Origin: Rickettsiales bacterium
Lineage (GTDB): Bacteria > Bacteroidota > Bacteroidia > Cytophagales > Cyclobacteriaceae
NCBI GenBank assembly: GCA_002729235.1
Contig: PBTY01000017.1
Coordinates: 136,285-168,628 of the forward strand
Reading direction: 5' to 3'
Length of the DNA stretch: 32,344 nt
In this document: in pieces, positions 1-6,413 of the stretch
Layout of the letters: every line of letters begins with the position of its first letter
Position numbering within the stretch: the first letter of the stretch is position 1
Translations under genes and position numbers: made by a program
The notes under the pieces: model-generated
Told to the model about the DNA's origin: nothing
The model's database searches: none
The model's input: the letters and a program-made list of their open reading frames with translations, nothing else

Positions 1-1205
1 CCATTTCCACTATCAAACGAGGCATATCTTTCAGATTTCAACTTTGAGTAGTTAGAATCTGTCAAGATTTTGTCCGCTGTGATTAACGCTCTGGCGAATG
101 CATCCATTCCACCAATGTGTGCATGGAAGATATCATCCAGATCCGTTGAGTTTCTTCTTGTTTTTGCATCAAAGTTGATACCGCCACCTTGCAGACCACC
201 TACTTCCAGGAAGATCAACATCATCTCTGTCAATTCGTTCAAATTAGTAGGGAACTGATCGGTATCCCATCCGTTCTGGTAATCACCTCGATTCGCATCC
301 ATACTTCCTAGCAATCCAGCGTTAGCAGCTACTTGCATTTCGTGCTGCATGGTGTGCTGAGCAAGCGTAGCATGGTTAACTTCCAAATTCAATTTGAAAT
401 CATTCATCAAATCATGCTCTCTTAAGAAAGCAATTACTGTTGCCGAGTCAAAATCATACTGGTGCTTGGTTGGCTCCATAGGCTTAGGCTCAATGAAGAA
501 TGTTCCTTTAAACCCTTGAGCTCGTGCATAATCTCTAGCCATTGTTAAAAATTGAGCTAAATGATCCTGCTCACGTTTCATGTCAGTGTTGAGCAAGCTC
601 ATATAACCTTCTCTACCACCCCAGAACACATAATTCTCACCATCAAGTTTGATTGTAGCATCCAATGCACCTTTTAGCTGAGCACCAGCTCTCGCTACCA
701 CGCTAAAATCAGGGTTGGTAGAAGCTCCATTCATGTATTGTGGATTGGAGAATAGATTAGCAGTTCCCCAAAGCAATTTCACACCCGAAGCAGCCATTTT
801 CTCTTTTGCATAATCTGTAATGAAATCCAGACGCTTTTGAGACTCAGCCATAGTATCGGCTTCATCGATCAAATCGAAATCATGGAAACAGAAATACGGT
901 GCACCGATTTTGGTAATGAACTCAAACCCAGCATCCATTTTGTCCTTAGCAGCCTGGTATGGATCAGCATTTACACTCCATGGAAATGTCTTTGTTCCAG
1001 GACCGAAAGGATCTCCACCAGTACCGCATAGGGTATGCCAGTAGGCAATCGCAAAACGGAAATGATCTTTCATCTTCTTTCCGGCGACTACCTGGTTCTC
1101 ATCGTAGTATTTGAATGCAAATGGGTTGTCTGATTCTTTTCCTTCAAACTGGATTTTACCAATTCCTTTGAAATATTCTTTATCTCCTAATAAGATGTTA
1201 CTCAT
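1..1205 (-). CDS. xylA: Xylose isomerase (3' end beyond window)
   Basis: This gene encodes xylose isomerase, which interconverts D-xylose and D-xylulose in the cytoplasm. About 401 codons are open from the ATG at 1205 to the window edge, against a usual length near 440, so the C-terminal part is missing. Family hallmarks are visible: the FHDFD segment with H108 and D111 (proton-transfer pair), the WGGREGY signature near residues 195-201, and the metal and substrate motif EPKP (E239, K241). The N-terminus ([20 protein letters not shown]) is typical of class II bacterial enzymes. The start lies 2 bp after the xylB stop codon, so the two genes are almost certainly one transcript in the order xylB-xylA and probably translationally coupled. 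Recognition is by motif and context; I regard it as secure. Confidence 0.97.
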   Translation of the reverse strand, partial: MSNILLGDKEYFKGIGKIQFEGKESDNPFAFKYYDENQVVAGKKMKDHFRFAIAYWHTLCGTGGDPFGPGTKTFPWSVNADPYQAAKDKMDAGFEFITKIGAPYFCFHDFDLIDEADTMAESQKRLDFITDYAKEKMAASGVKLLWGTANLFSNPQYMNGASTNPDFSVVARAGAQLKGALDATIKLDGENYVFWGGREGYMSLLNTDMKREQDHLAQFLTMARDYARAQGFKGTFFIEPKPMEPTKHQYDFDSATVIAFLREHDLMNDFKLNLEVNHATLAQHTMQHEMQVAANAGLLGSMDANRGDYQNGWDTDQFPTNLNELTEMMLIFLEVGGLQGGGINFDAKTRRNSTDLDDIFHAHIGGMDAFARALITADKILTDSNYSKLKSERYASFDSGN

Positions 1206-1207
1206 GA

Positions 1208-2689
1208 TTATTTATTTAAAATTCTTTGTAAGTCGTTTTTCCAAATTTGATAAGCCTGCTGATAATTGCCTTGCGCTGGCTCATAAACCCGAAGGATGGT
1301 ATCTCCAGCTACAGCCTCGCCCAATGTTTTGAAATATCCCAAACCATAAGCTGCTCCTCGTGCAGCTCCAATGGCTCCGGTGGTTTCTACCATCTCTATT
1401 GGAGCTCCAGATAAGGAAGCGATGGTAGTACTGAATATTTTAGATTGGAACAGGTTGTCATTCCCAACACGAAGTTTATTGATATCCATTCCAAGCTCTT
1501 GCATCACTTCCATTCCATACATGAAGGAGAAGGCAATACCTTCCAACGATGCTCGATAAAAGTGCTCGGCTCTGTGCCTATTAAACTGAATAGCAACCAT
1601 AGATGCTCCTGGGTCTTGATTGGACAGCATTCGTTCCGCACCATTACCAAATGGAAGAATTCGCAATCCATCAGAGCCTATAGCTACCTGACTGCCAAGT
1701 GCTTCCATGTCATCATAGTTGACATTATCCTTAGCCATCATCTGACCAATGTATCGGTATTGGATACCAGAACCATTGATGCATAGCAAGACACCAATTC
1801 TGGGAACTGAAGAAGTATGATTCACATGTGCAAAACTATTGACACGTGATTTTGGATCATAGACAGGTTCGCCTTGCACTCCATATACCACTCCTGATGT
1901 TCCTCCAGTCGCTGCAATCTCTCCGGGATTGAAAACACCCAATGAAAGCGCATTATTCGGTTGATCTCCCGCGCGATAAGCAACCTGAATTCCTTCAGTT
2001 AATCCAAGTGTATCTGCTGCCTCAGCAGTCAAAGATCCCTGCTCTCCAAAGGTTGGGACAATGTCTGAAATGACTGATTCATCAAATCCACAAGCCTCCA
2101 TCAGAGGTTTAGACAATTCTTCGTTTTTGAAATCCCAGAAGATACCTTCAGATAAACCAGAAACTGTTGTGGTGCAAAGTCCAGTCAAACGCATGGCTAC
2201 ATAGTCGCCAGGCAACATGATCTTATGAACCTTTGCAAAAAGCTCTGGCTCGTTATCCTTTACCCACTTAAGTTTAGCCGCAGTGAAGTTACCTGGAGCA
2301 TTTAGCATGTGTTCATTGCTACGTTCTTCCCCAATGATTTGTAAAAGCTCGTCTCCTACAGAAACCGCACGGCTATCACACCAAATAATCGATGGACGAA
2401 TTACTCGCAAATCTTTGTCCACCATCACCAGGCCATGCATCTGGTAAGAAATCCCAATCCCTTTGACATTGGAAGCATCCACTCCGGCTTTTGCAATGAC
2501 CGCCCGAGTAGCCTGGAGCACACACTCCCACCAGAGTTCTGGATTTTGCTCAGCGAAACCGGTTTGGGGACTGTTTATGTCTAATTCGGTCTCCGGAAAA
2601 TGCGAAACAGCTAACTGGCGATTGGTCTCACCATCTAGAAGTGCTGCCTTGATACTGGAGCTACCGATATCGTATCCAATGAAATACAT
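1208..2689 (-). CDS. xylB: Xylulokinase, FGGY family
   Basis: The 493-residue protein phosphorylates D-xylulose to xylulose 5-phosphate, the step after XylA. The N-terminal FGGY domain starts with the phosphate-binding [15 protein letters not shown] strand (residues 5-19). YQMHGLV lies at 82-88, [11 protein letters not shown] at 241-251 carries the likely catalytic Asp242, and the C-terminal ATP-binding domain begins near ATGGTSGVV (260-268). The length is normal for the family. It is the first gene of the xylB-xylA transcript. A good Bacteroidota -7 box lies 19 bases upstream of the start, with a palindrome just beyond it. FGGY kinases act on several sugars, but the adjoining xylA makes xylulose the expected substrate. 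Confidence 0.95.
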   Translation of the reverse strand: MYFIGYDIGSSSIKAALLDGETNRQLAVSHFPETELDINSPQTGFAEQNPELWWECVLQATRAVIAKAGVDASNVKGIGISYQMHGLVMVDKDLRVIRPSIIWCDSRAVSVGDELLQIIGEERSNEHMLNAPGNFTAAKLKWVKDNEPELFAKVHKIMLPGDYVAMRLTGLCTTTVSGLSEGIFWDFKNEELSKPLMEACGFDESVISDIVPTFGEQGSLTAEAADTLGLTEGIQVAYRAGDQPNNALSLGVFNPGEIAATGGTSGVVYGVQGEPVYDPKSRVNSFAHVNHTSSVPRIGVLLCINGSGIQYRYIGQMMAKDNVNYDDMEALGSQVAIGSDGLRILPFGNGAERMLSNQDPGASMVAIQFNRHRAEHFYRASLEGIAFSFMYGMEVMQELGMDINKLRVGNDNLFQSKIFSTTIASLSGAPIEMVETTGAIGAARGAAYGLGYFKTLGEAVAGDTILRVYEPAQGNYQQAYQIWKNDLQRILNK

Positions 2690-2707
2690 TTTTTAGTGTT
2701 GTTTTTT

Positions 2708-2715
2708 CAAATATA
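2708..2715 (-). promoter_or_regulatory. -7 promoter box for xylBA
   Basis: On the minus strand these bases read TATATTTG, an exact match to the Bacteroidota -7 consensus TAnnTTTG. They lie 18 bases before the xylB ATG. No TTG-type -33 box is visible at the usual distance, because that stretch is occupied by the palindrome at 2720-2740. Confidence 0.6.
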
Positions 2716-2719
2716 ATAC

Positions 2720-2740
2720 TTATAGTCTTTTTGACTATTA
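2720..2740. promoter_or_regulatory. Palindromic operator between xylB and the Nudix regulator
   Basis: The sequence is TTATAGTC, five T, then GACTATTA: an inverted repeat with 8-bp arms and one mismatch. It starts 5 bp upstream of the xylB -7 box and covers the spacer and -33 region, where a bound repressor would block transcription. The adjacent divergent Nudix-fold regulator is the obvious candidate ligand. This assignment is inference from position and symmetry. Confidence 0.65.
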
Positions 2741-2807
2741 CTTCTTAAAATTTATTTACTTTAGTATTGCGTTTGAATATAAATCACTGACTGTGGAACA
2801 TCAAATT

Positions 2808-3470
2808 ATGGACGATCTGTCCATAGACTGTGTCATTTTTGGTTTTACGGACGAATTAAAAGTTCTCCTGGTAAAACATGCTGACGGAATCAGCAAAGGT
2901 AAATGGGCGCTACCCGGTGGTTGGATCACTTATGACGAGTCATTGGATCAGGCAGCAAACCGTATTTTGAAATTGCTAACTGGAGTAGATAATCTTTTCC
3001 TGGAGCAGCTCAAAGCGTTTGGAGCTGTGAATCGTTTCCCTTCTAAGCGTGTTGTGACAGTTGGCTATTACACCTTGATAAGAGATATCGATTACGATGT
3101 GGTGGCTGGTTTCACTGCATCGGATGTACAGTGGTTTTCTATCAATGAGATCCCTGACTTACCTTATGATCATCAGGAGATATTAGATTATGCCTGGAAT
3201 CAACTCAAACTCAAGGTGAAACAGGAACCCATCGGCTTCAACTTATTGCCAAAGAAATTTACCTTACTTCAGCTTCAAAACCTGTATGAGTCCATCCTAC
3301 AAATCAAGTTGGATAAACCAAACTTCAGAAGAAAAATGCTCGGCATGAAGTTGCTGATTGATATCGATGAAAAGCAGGATAATGTATCACATAGAGCAGC
3401 AAAACTGTACCGATTTGATGAGCAAGTTTATCAGTCACTGAAAGAACACAAGTTTGTATTGGATTGGTAA
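2808..3470 (+). CDS. Nudix-fold transcriptional regulator of xylose genes (NrtR/AraR type)
   Basis: The product has an N-terminal Nudix hydrolase fold (about residues 5-135) and a C-terminal winged-helix part (about 140-215) containing the conserved LPKKFTLLQLQNLYE and FRRKMLGM segments. This architecture defines the NrtR/AraR regulators; in Bacteroides an AraR of this type controls arabinose genes. The Nudix box starts at GGWITYDE, but the REuxEE core reads RILKLL, so three catalytic glutamates are absent and hydrolysis is unlikely. A sugar or sugar-phosphate effector is expected. It is divergent from xylB and shares the palindrome at 2720-2740, which suggests repression of xylBA. I chose the ATG at 2808; a GTG at 2793 would add five residues. 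The specific role is inferred from position. Confidence 0.88.
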   Translation: MDDLSIDCVIFGFTDELKVLLVKHADGISKGKWALPGGWITYDESLDQAANRILKLLTGVDNLFLEQLKAFGAVNRFPSKRVVTVGYYTLIRDIDYDVVAGFTASDVQWFSINEIPDLPYDHQEILDYAWNQLKLKVKQEPIGFNLLPKKFTLLQLQNLYESILQIKLDKPNFRRKMLGMKLLIDIDEKQDNVSHRAAKLYRFDEQVYQSLKEHKFVLDW

Positions 3471-3484
3471 TTAATTACATAAGA

Positions 3485-3633
3485 GTCATTCCCCGAATTT
3501 GATGATGGCTTAACTATTTCACTCTTTGTTAATTCAAATTCTAGGGGAATCTATTATCCCGAGAATTAGACTCCCTTAGAATCAATTATAATTTCCTAAG
3601 TCACTATATTCATGAATTGATTCAGGGAGTGAC
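3485..3633. repeat. Structured intergenic repeat, copy A
   Basis: This is the first of two tandem copies that fill the 317-bp space between the Nudix gene and the toxin gene. It opens with GTCATTCCCCGAATTTG (3485-3501), has CAAATTCTAGGGGAATC at 3535-3551 that pairs back with the opening, and closes with AGGGAGTGAC (3624-3633), which is also roughly complementary to the first ten bases. The layout suggests a folding or cruciform element of REP/MITE type. No coding potential was seen. Confidence 0.8.
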
Positions 3634-3648
3634 GGGTAATTAAGAAAC

Positions 3649-3786
3649 GTCATTCCCCGAATTTGTTGATTGATCAACAATAATTCTGTTCATAAAATCA
3701 AATTCTAGGGGAATCTATCCAGCAATTAGAGAATCAATGATAGTATTTCTAAACCTATATTGGTTTTAAGTGATCCAGGGAGTGAC
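3649..3786. repeat. Structured intergenic repeat, copy B
   Basis: This is the second tandem copy of the element at 3485-3633. The opening 17 bases (3649-3665), the central GGGGAATCTAT block (3708-3718) and the closing AGGGAGTGAC (3777-3786) are identical to copy A, while the stretches between have diverged. It ends two bases from the stop codon of the convergent toxin gene, so it may also affect the 3' end of that transcript. Confidence 0.8.
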
Positions 3787-3787
3787 T

Positions 3788-4045
3788 TTAATAATGATTT
3801 CTACATTGAGCAATAATCAAACGATCATTTTCTACCCGATAGACGAGTCGATGTTCTTGAGTTATTCTTCTGGACCACCAACCACTTAAATCACCTTTCA
3901 ATCCTTCAGGCTTACCAATTCCTTCAAATGGAGTCCTTTGACATTGTTTGATCAATTCATTGACTCTTTTGAGCATTTTTTTATCAATGGTCTGCCAATA
4001 AAGGTAATCTTCCCAGGCATGAGTTAGAAAGACTAACTCCATCAA
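3788..4045 (-). CDS. yoeB: YoeB-type toxin, ribosome-dependent mRNA endonuclease
   Basis: The 85-residue product matches the length and pattern of the YoeB toxins of the RelE superfamily, which cleave mRNA in the ribosomal A site. Visible hallmarks are the N-terminal FLTHAWEDYLYWQ, the GIGKPEGLKGDLSGWWSRRIT loop carrying catalytic Glu and Arg positions, EHRLVYRV, and the C-terminal CRNHY with the conserved His-Tyr end. The start overlaps the antitoxin stop by 4 bp (ATGA); a second ATG immediately follows, so either may be used. Gene order antitoxin then toxin, the overlap and the operator repeats upstream are all typical. All key residues seem present, so the toxin is probably active. Confidence 0.95.
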   Translation of the reverse strand: MMELVFLTHAWEDYLYWQTIDKKMLKRVNELIKQCQRTPFEGIGKPEGLKGDLSGWWSRRITQEHRLVYRVENDRLIIAQCRNHY

Positions 4046-4293
4046 TCAAGCAGTTCTCTAATAGTACCTCCACCACTTTTGAACTCTTCAATAGATTCCT
4101 TAAGTCTTTGAGCATTTTTGGGACTGCTAAGAAGAAACAACGTTTCCTGCATTCCTTCGTAATCAGATTTGCTCATCACCACCACATCTTCGCCACTTTT
4201 CTGAGTGACAAACAAAGTGTCTCGCGAAGAAATGACTTTTGAAAGGAACGACTTTAGGTTCTGTCTAAAATTGGAGTACGTAGTAATTTCCAT
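4042..4293 (-). CDS. yefM: YefM/Phd-family antitoxin
   Basis: This antitoxin neutralises the downstream YoeB-like toxin and represses the shared operon. The first 50 residues (MEITTYSNFRQNLKSFLSKV...) show the Phd/YefM fold with the SNFRQNLK DNA-binding helix, DVVVMSKSDYEGMQET is the typical hydrophobic strand and helix, and the acidic C-terminal tail (about 55-83) would wrap the toxin. The ATG at 4293 gives 83 residues and begins with the usual M-x-I-x-x-Y-S pattern. A longer reading from a TTG at 4308 would place the start inside the operator repeats and is rejected. Confidence 0.93.
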   Translation of the reverse strand: MEITTYSNFRQNLKSFLSKVISSRDTLFVTQKSGEDVVVMSKSDYEGMQETLFLLSSPKNAQRLKESIEEFKSGGGTIRELLD

Positions 4294-4301
4294 ATACCAA
4301 A

Positions 4302-4331
4302 TGTACAATTATTTGTACAATAAATAGTACA
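4302..4331. promoter_or_regulatory. Antitoxin operator: three TGTACA-like boxes
   Basis: TGTACA occurs at 4302-4307 and 4314-4319, and AGTACA at 4326-4331, all at an exact 12-bp period, directly upstream of the antitoxin ATG at 4293. The core TGTACA is the known operator element of the E. coli yefM-yoeB promoter, so autoregulation by the antitoxin or the complex is expected here. Confidence 0.8.
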
Positions 4332-4368
4332 ACAACCTAAACATTAAAAAAATGAATGATCTGGTGAT

Positions 4369-4404
4369 AAAAAAGAAACGCTACACACCGTCTGCGTGTA
4401 GCGT
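4369..4404 (-). terminator. Rho-independent terminator of the aldo/keto reductase gene
   Basis: The arms ACGCTACAC (4378-4386) and GTGTAGCGT (4396-4404) form a perfect 9-bp stem. Read on the minus strand the stem is followed by TTTCTTTTTT. It lies 36 bp after the stop codon of the reductase and separates it from the toxin-antitoxin operon. Confidence 0.85.
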
Positions 4405-4439
4405 CCTTATCTAACCAAACTAAACTAATGATCTATTTC

Positions 4440-5402
4440 TTAAGCAGTTACTTCTATTGCACTTGCTTCATTGAGCAACTCAATATCTGCTACTTCCAAT
4501 TCTAATTTAGGAGCGGCAAAAATGGTTTCCAGGTGACTCTTCTTGGTTGCACTTGCAATTGGTGCACCTACATTTGGTCGAGATAGCAACCATGCTAACG
4601 CAACTGTTGCTTGAGTGGATTGATGTTTTTTGGCAACAGTATCCAATGCTTCCAGAACTTCGAGTCCCTTTGGATTGAGGTATTGCTTCACGCTACCTCC
4701 TCTCACACTTTTACCTAAATCCTTTTCATAGCGGTACTTTCCAGTTAGAAATCCTGCGGCCAATGACCAATATGGAAAAACAGTCATACCATATCTATCA
4801 GCTAGCTCCGCATAATGCTCTTCATAATTCTTTCTCTCCAATAGGTTGTAATGTGGTTGTAAGGCCTGGTATTTTGGATAGCCTTTGTGGTCAGCTACTT
4901 CAAAAGACTCAATCAATCGCTCTGGTGAAATATTGGAGGCAGCAATGTATCTAACCTTACCAGCTTTCACCAGTTCGTCATATGCACCTAAAGTTTCCTC
5001 AATGGGAGTTTTCTCATCGTCGAAGTGAGTATAGTACAAGTCGATGTAGTCTGTCTTTAATCTAGCTAAAGACTTATCTACGGACTCCATAATATGTTTC
5101 TTACTTATATCTACTGGATGAGATCCTGTCTCTCCTCCGACCTTAGTTGCCAATACAATGTCCTGACGATTGCCTCGAGATTTCATCCAATCTCCTATAA
5201 TCGTTTCTGACTGACCTCCTTCACCACCATCAACCCAATAAGAATACATATCGGCTGTATCCAAAAAATTGAATCCACCTTCAACAAATGCATCCAGAAT
5301 TTCAAAAGATTCTTTTTCGTTCAATGTCCATCCAAACACATTACCACCAAGATTAATTGGTGCTACCTCTAAGTCCGATTCTCCTATTTTGATCTTTTTC
5401 AT
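4440..5402 (-). CDS. Aldo/keto reductase
   Basis: The 320-residue protein is a cytoplasmic NADPH-dependent oxidoreductase of the aldo/keto reductase superfamily. The catalytic tetrad can be placed: D48 and Y53 in FLDTADMY, K87 in VLATKVGG and H126 in YYTHFDD. The LARLKTDYIDLYYTH and GKVRYIAASNIS segments are typical of the YajO/Tas-like, potassium-channel-beta-related group. It is transcribed divergently from an AraC-type regulator with 95 bp between the start codons, and a 20-bp palindrome lies in that gap. The natural carbonyl substrate cannot be told from sequence. The ATG start (MKKIKIGESDLEV) fits the family N-terminus. Confidence 0.93.
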   Translation of the reverse strand: MKKIKIGESDLEVAPINLGGNVFGWTLNEKESFEILDAFVEGGFNFLDTADMYSYWVDGGEGGQSETIIGDWMKSRGNRQDIVLATKVGGETGSHPVDISKKHIMESVDKSLARLKTDYIDLYYTHFDDEKTPIEETLGAYDELVKAGKVRYIAASNISPERLIESFEVADHKGYPKYQALQPHYNLLERKNYEEHYAELADRYGMTVFPYWSLAAGFLTGKYRYEKDLGKSVRGGSVKQYLNPKGLEVLEALDTVAKKHQSTQATVALAWLLSRPNVGAPIASATKKSHLETIFAAPKLELEVADIELLNEASAIEVTA

Positions 5403-5437
5403 AATCCTTTCAATTTATCGTCAATGTAAGAACGTGT

Positions 5438-5457
5438 ATCAACATAGGAATGTTGAT
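5438..5457. promoter_or_regulatory. Palindrome between aldo/keto reductase and AraC genes
   Basis: The arms ATCAACAT (5438-5445) and ATGTTGAT (5450-5457) form a perfect inverted repeat around AGGA. The site lies 35 bp upstream of the reductase ATG and 14 bp upstream of the TATATTTG box of the regulator gene. It may be an operator controlling both divergent genes; the binding protein is unknown. Confidence 0.55.
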
Positions 5458-5471
5458 GTAATAATTGATTG

Positions 5472-5479
5472 TATATTTG
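5472..5479 (+). promoter_or_regulatory. -7 promoter box of the AraC-family gene
   Basis: TATATTTG is an exact fit to the Bacteroidota -7 consensus and lies 18 bases before the ATG at 5498. A TTG at 5453-5455, inside the palindrome, could serve as -33 although the 16-base spacing is slightly short. Confidence 0.5.
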
Positions 5480-5497
5480 TACATTTCCAACTCACTT

Positions 5498-6334
5498 ATG
5501 CAGCGATATTTTAGTAAGTATGCCTTGAATGTGTTTCAATTGGATTTGGAGGAATGGATCTACCCCATTCACAACCATAATTTCTTTGAGCTAATTCTAA
5601 TCAGGTCTGGTTCGGGATTGCATCGCTTGAATGACGTGGAGTTTGAATACAAGCAAGGAGACGTCTTTCTTTTGACTCCTGAAGATCATCATGATTTCAA
5701 GATCAATAGCCCTACTAGTTTTATATACATCAAGTTTACCGAACAACTTTTTGATGAAAAAGAAGAGTGGAAAGACAAGCTCTGGCAAAAGAGAATCCGT
5801 CAGGTCATTACAATGCCCAATACGATCCCTGAAAGTATTGTAAAAGACGAAAGTGACCAGCAATCGTTATTGGCACTGGCAGTAGTAATGCTTAAAGAAT
5901 TTAGCGTTACCTCCACACTCTCAAGACCTTTACTTCTCAATCTCTTCAGCTCCATCTTTATCATCCTGTTAAGAAATTTGGCAGGAAAAATTGCTTCCAT
6001 TTCCAAGGTAAAGCTGGAGGAACGTCAAAAGGTGAGTGAACTGCTTACCTACATTCGTCAAAACATTGGTGCACGCGAAAAACTCACTCAAAAGCAGCTA
6101 TCTGAGGAGTTCAGCATTTCACAGAATTATGTAAGCATTTATTTAAGAAAGCATACAGGCATGCGATTGCAAAACCTAATTACAGAAACTCGTCTCAAAA
6201 CTGCTGAACGGTTGATTAAGCAAAGTAGCCTTCCTATGAGTCAAATAGCAGAAAAAGTAGGGTTTACAGATGGAAGTCACATGAACAAAATGTTTCAGAA
6301 ATACCGGAAAGTGAACCCAAGTGACCTGAGATAA
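5498..6334 (+). CDS. AraC-family transcriptional regulator
   Basis: The product has about 278 residues from the ATG at 5498. The N-terminal half is a cupin-type sensor: the IHNHNFFELILIRSGSG stretch and the YKQGDVFLLTPEDHHDF stretch are the usual histidine-bearing strands. The C-terminal third has two helix-turn-helix motifs; the second is marked by PMSQIAEKVGFTDGSHMNKMFQKYRKVNPSDLR, close to the AraC signature. It is divergent from the aldo/keto reductase gene, which is the likely target. A reading from a TTG at 5465 would add eleven residues and would start upstream of the apparent promoter box, so it is rejected. The effector is unknown. Confidence 0.92.
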   Translation: MQRYFSKYALNVFQLDLEEWIYPIHNHNFFELILIRSGSGLHRLNDVEFEYKQGDVFLLTPEDHHDFKINSPTSFIYIKFTEQLFDEKEEWKDKLWQKRIRQVITMPNTIPESIVKDESDQQSLLALAVVMLKEFSVTSTLSRPLLLNLFSSIFIILLRNLAGKIASISKVKLEERQKVSELLTYIRQNIGAREKLTQKQLSEEFSISQNYVSIYLRKHTGMRLQNLITETRLKTAERLIKQSSLPMSQIAEKVGFTDGSHMNKMFQKYRKVNPSDLR

Positions 6335-6362
6335 AAAAACCGGCTCTCCCTGGGAGAGCCGG
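6333..6362 (-). terminator. Rho-independent terminator of the giant surface-protein gene
   Basis: The arms CCGGCTCTCCC (6340-6350) and GGGAGAGCCGG (6352-6362) form a strong 11-bp inverted repeat. On the minus strand it is followed by seven T, so it terminates the giant gene that stops at 6414. It also lies just after the AraC stop at 6334 and may act in both directions, although no T run follows on the plus strand. Confidence 0.85.
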
Positions 6363-6413
6363 AATGCTAAACAAGCAGGATACTATTCCCTTGTAATTAG
6401 CCGCCTTAGTATT

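Noticed and set aside
1371-1786. Plus-strand open frames opposite xylB.
   Set aside because: They lie wholly within the well-supported xylB gene on the other strand and resemble no protein family.
4042-4308. A longer antitoxin starting at a TTG at 4308.
   Set aside because: The TTG lies inside the operator repeats, and the first five residues it adds do not fit the family, which starts with M-x-I-x-x-Y-S.
6340-6362. The hairpin as a terminator for the AraC gene.
   Set aside because: On the plus strand no T run follows the stem; the T run is on the minus strand, so it chiefly serves the giant gene.
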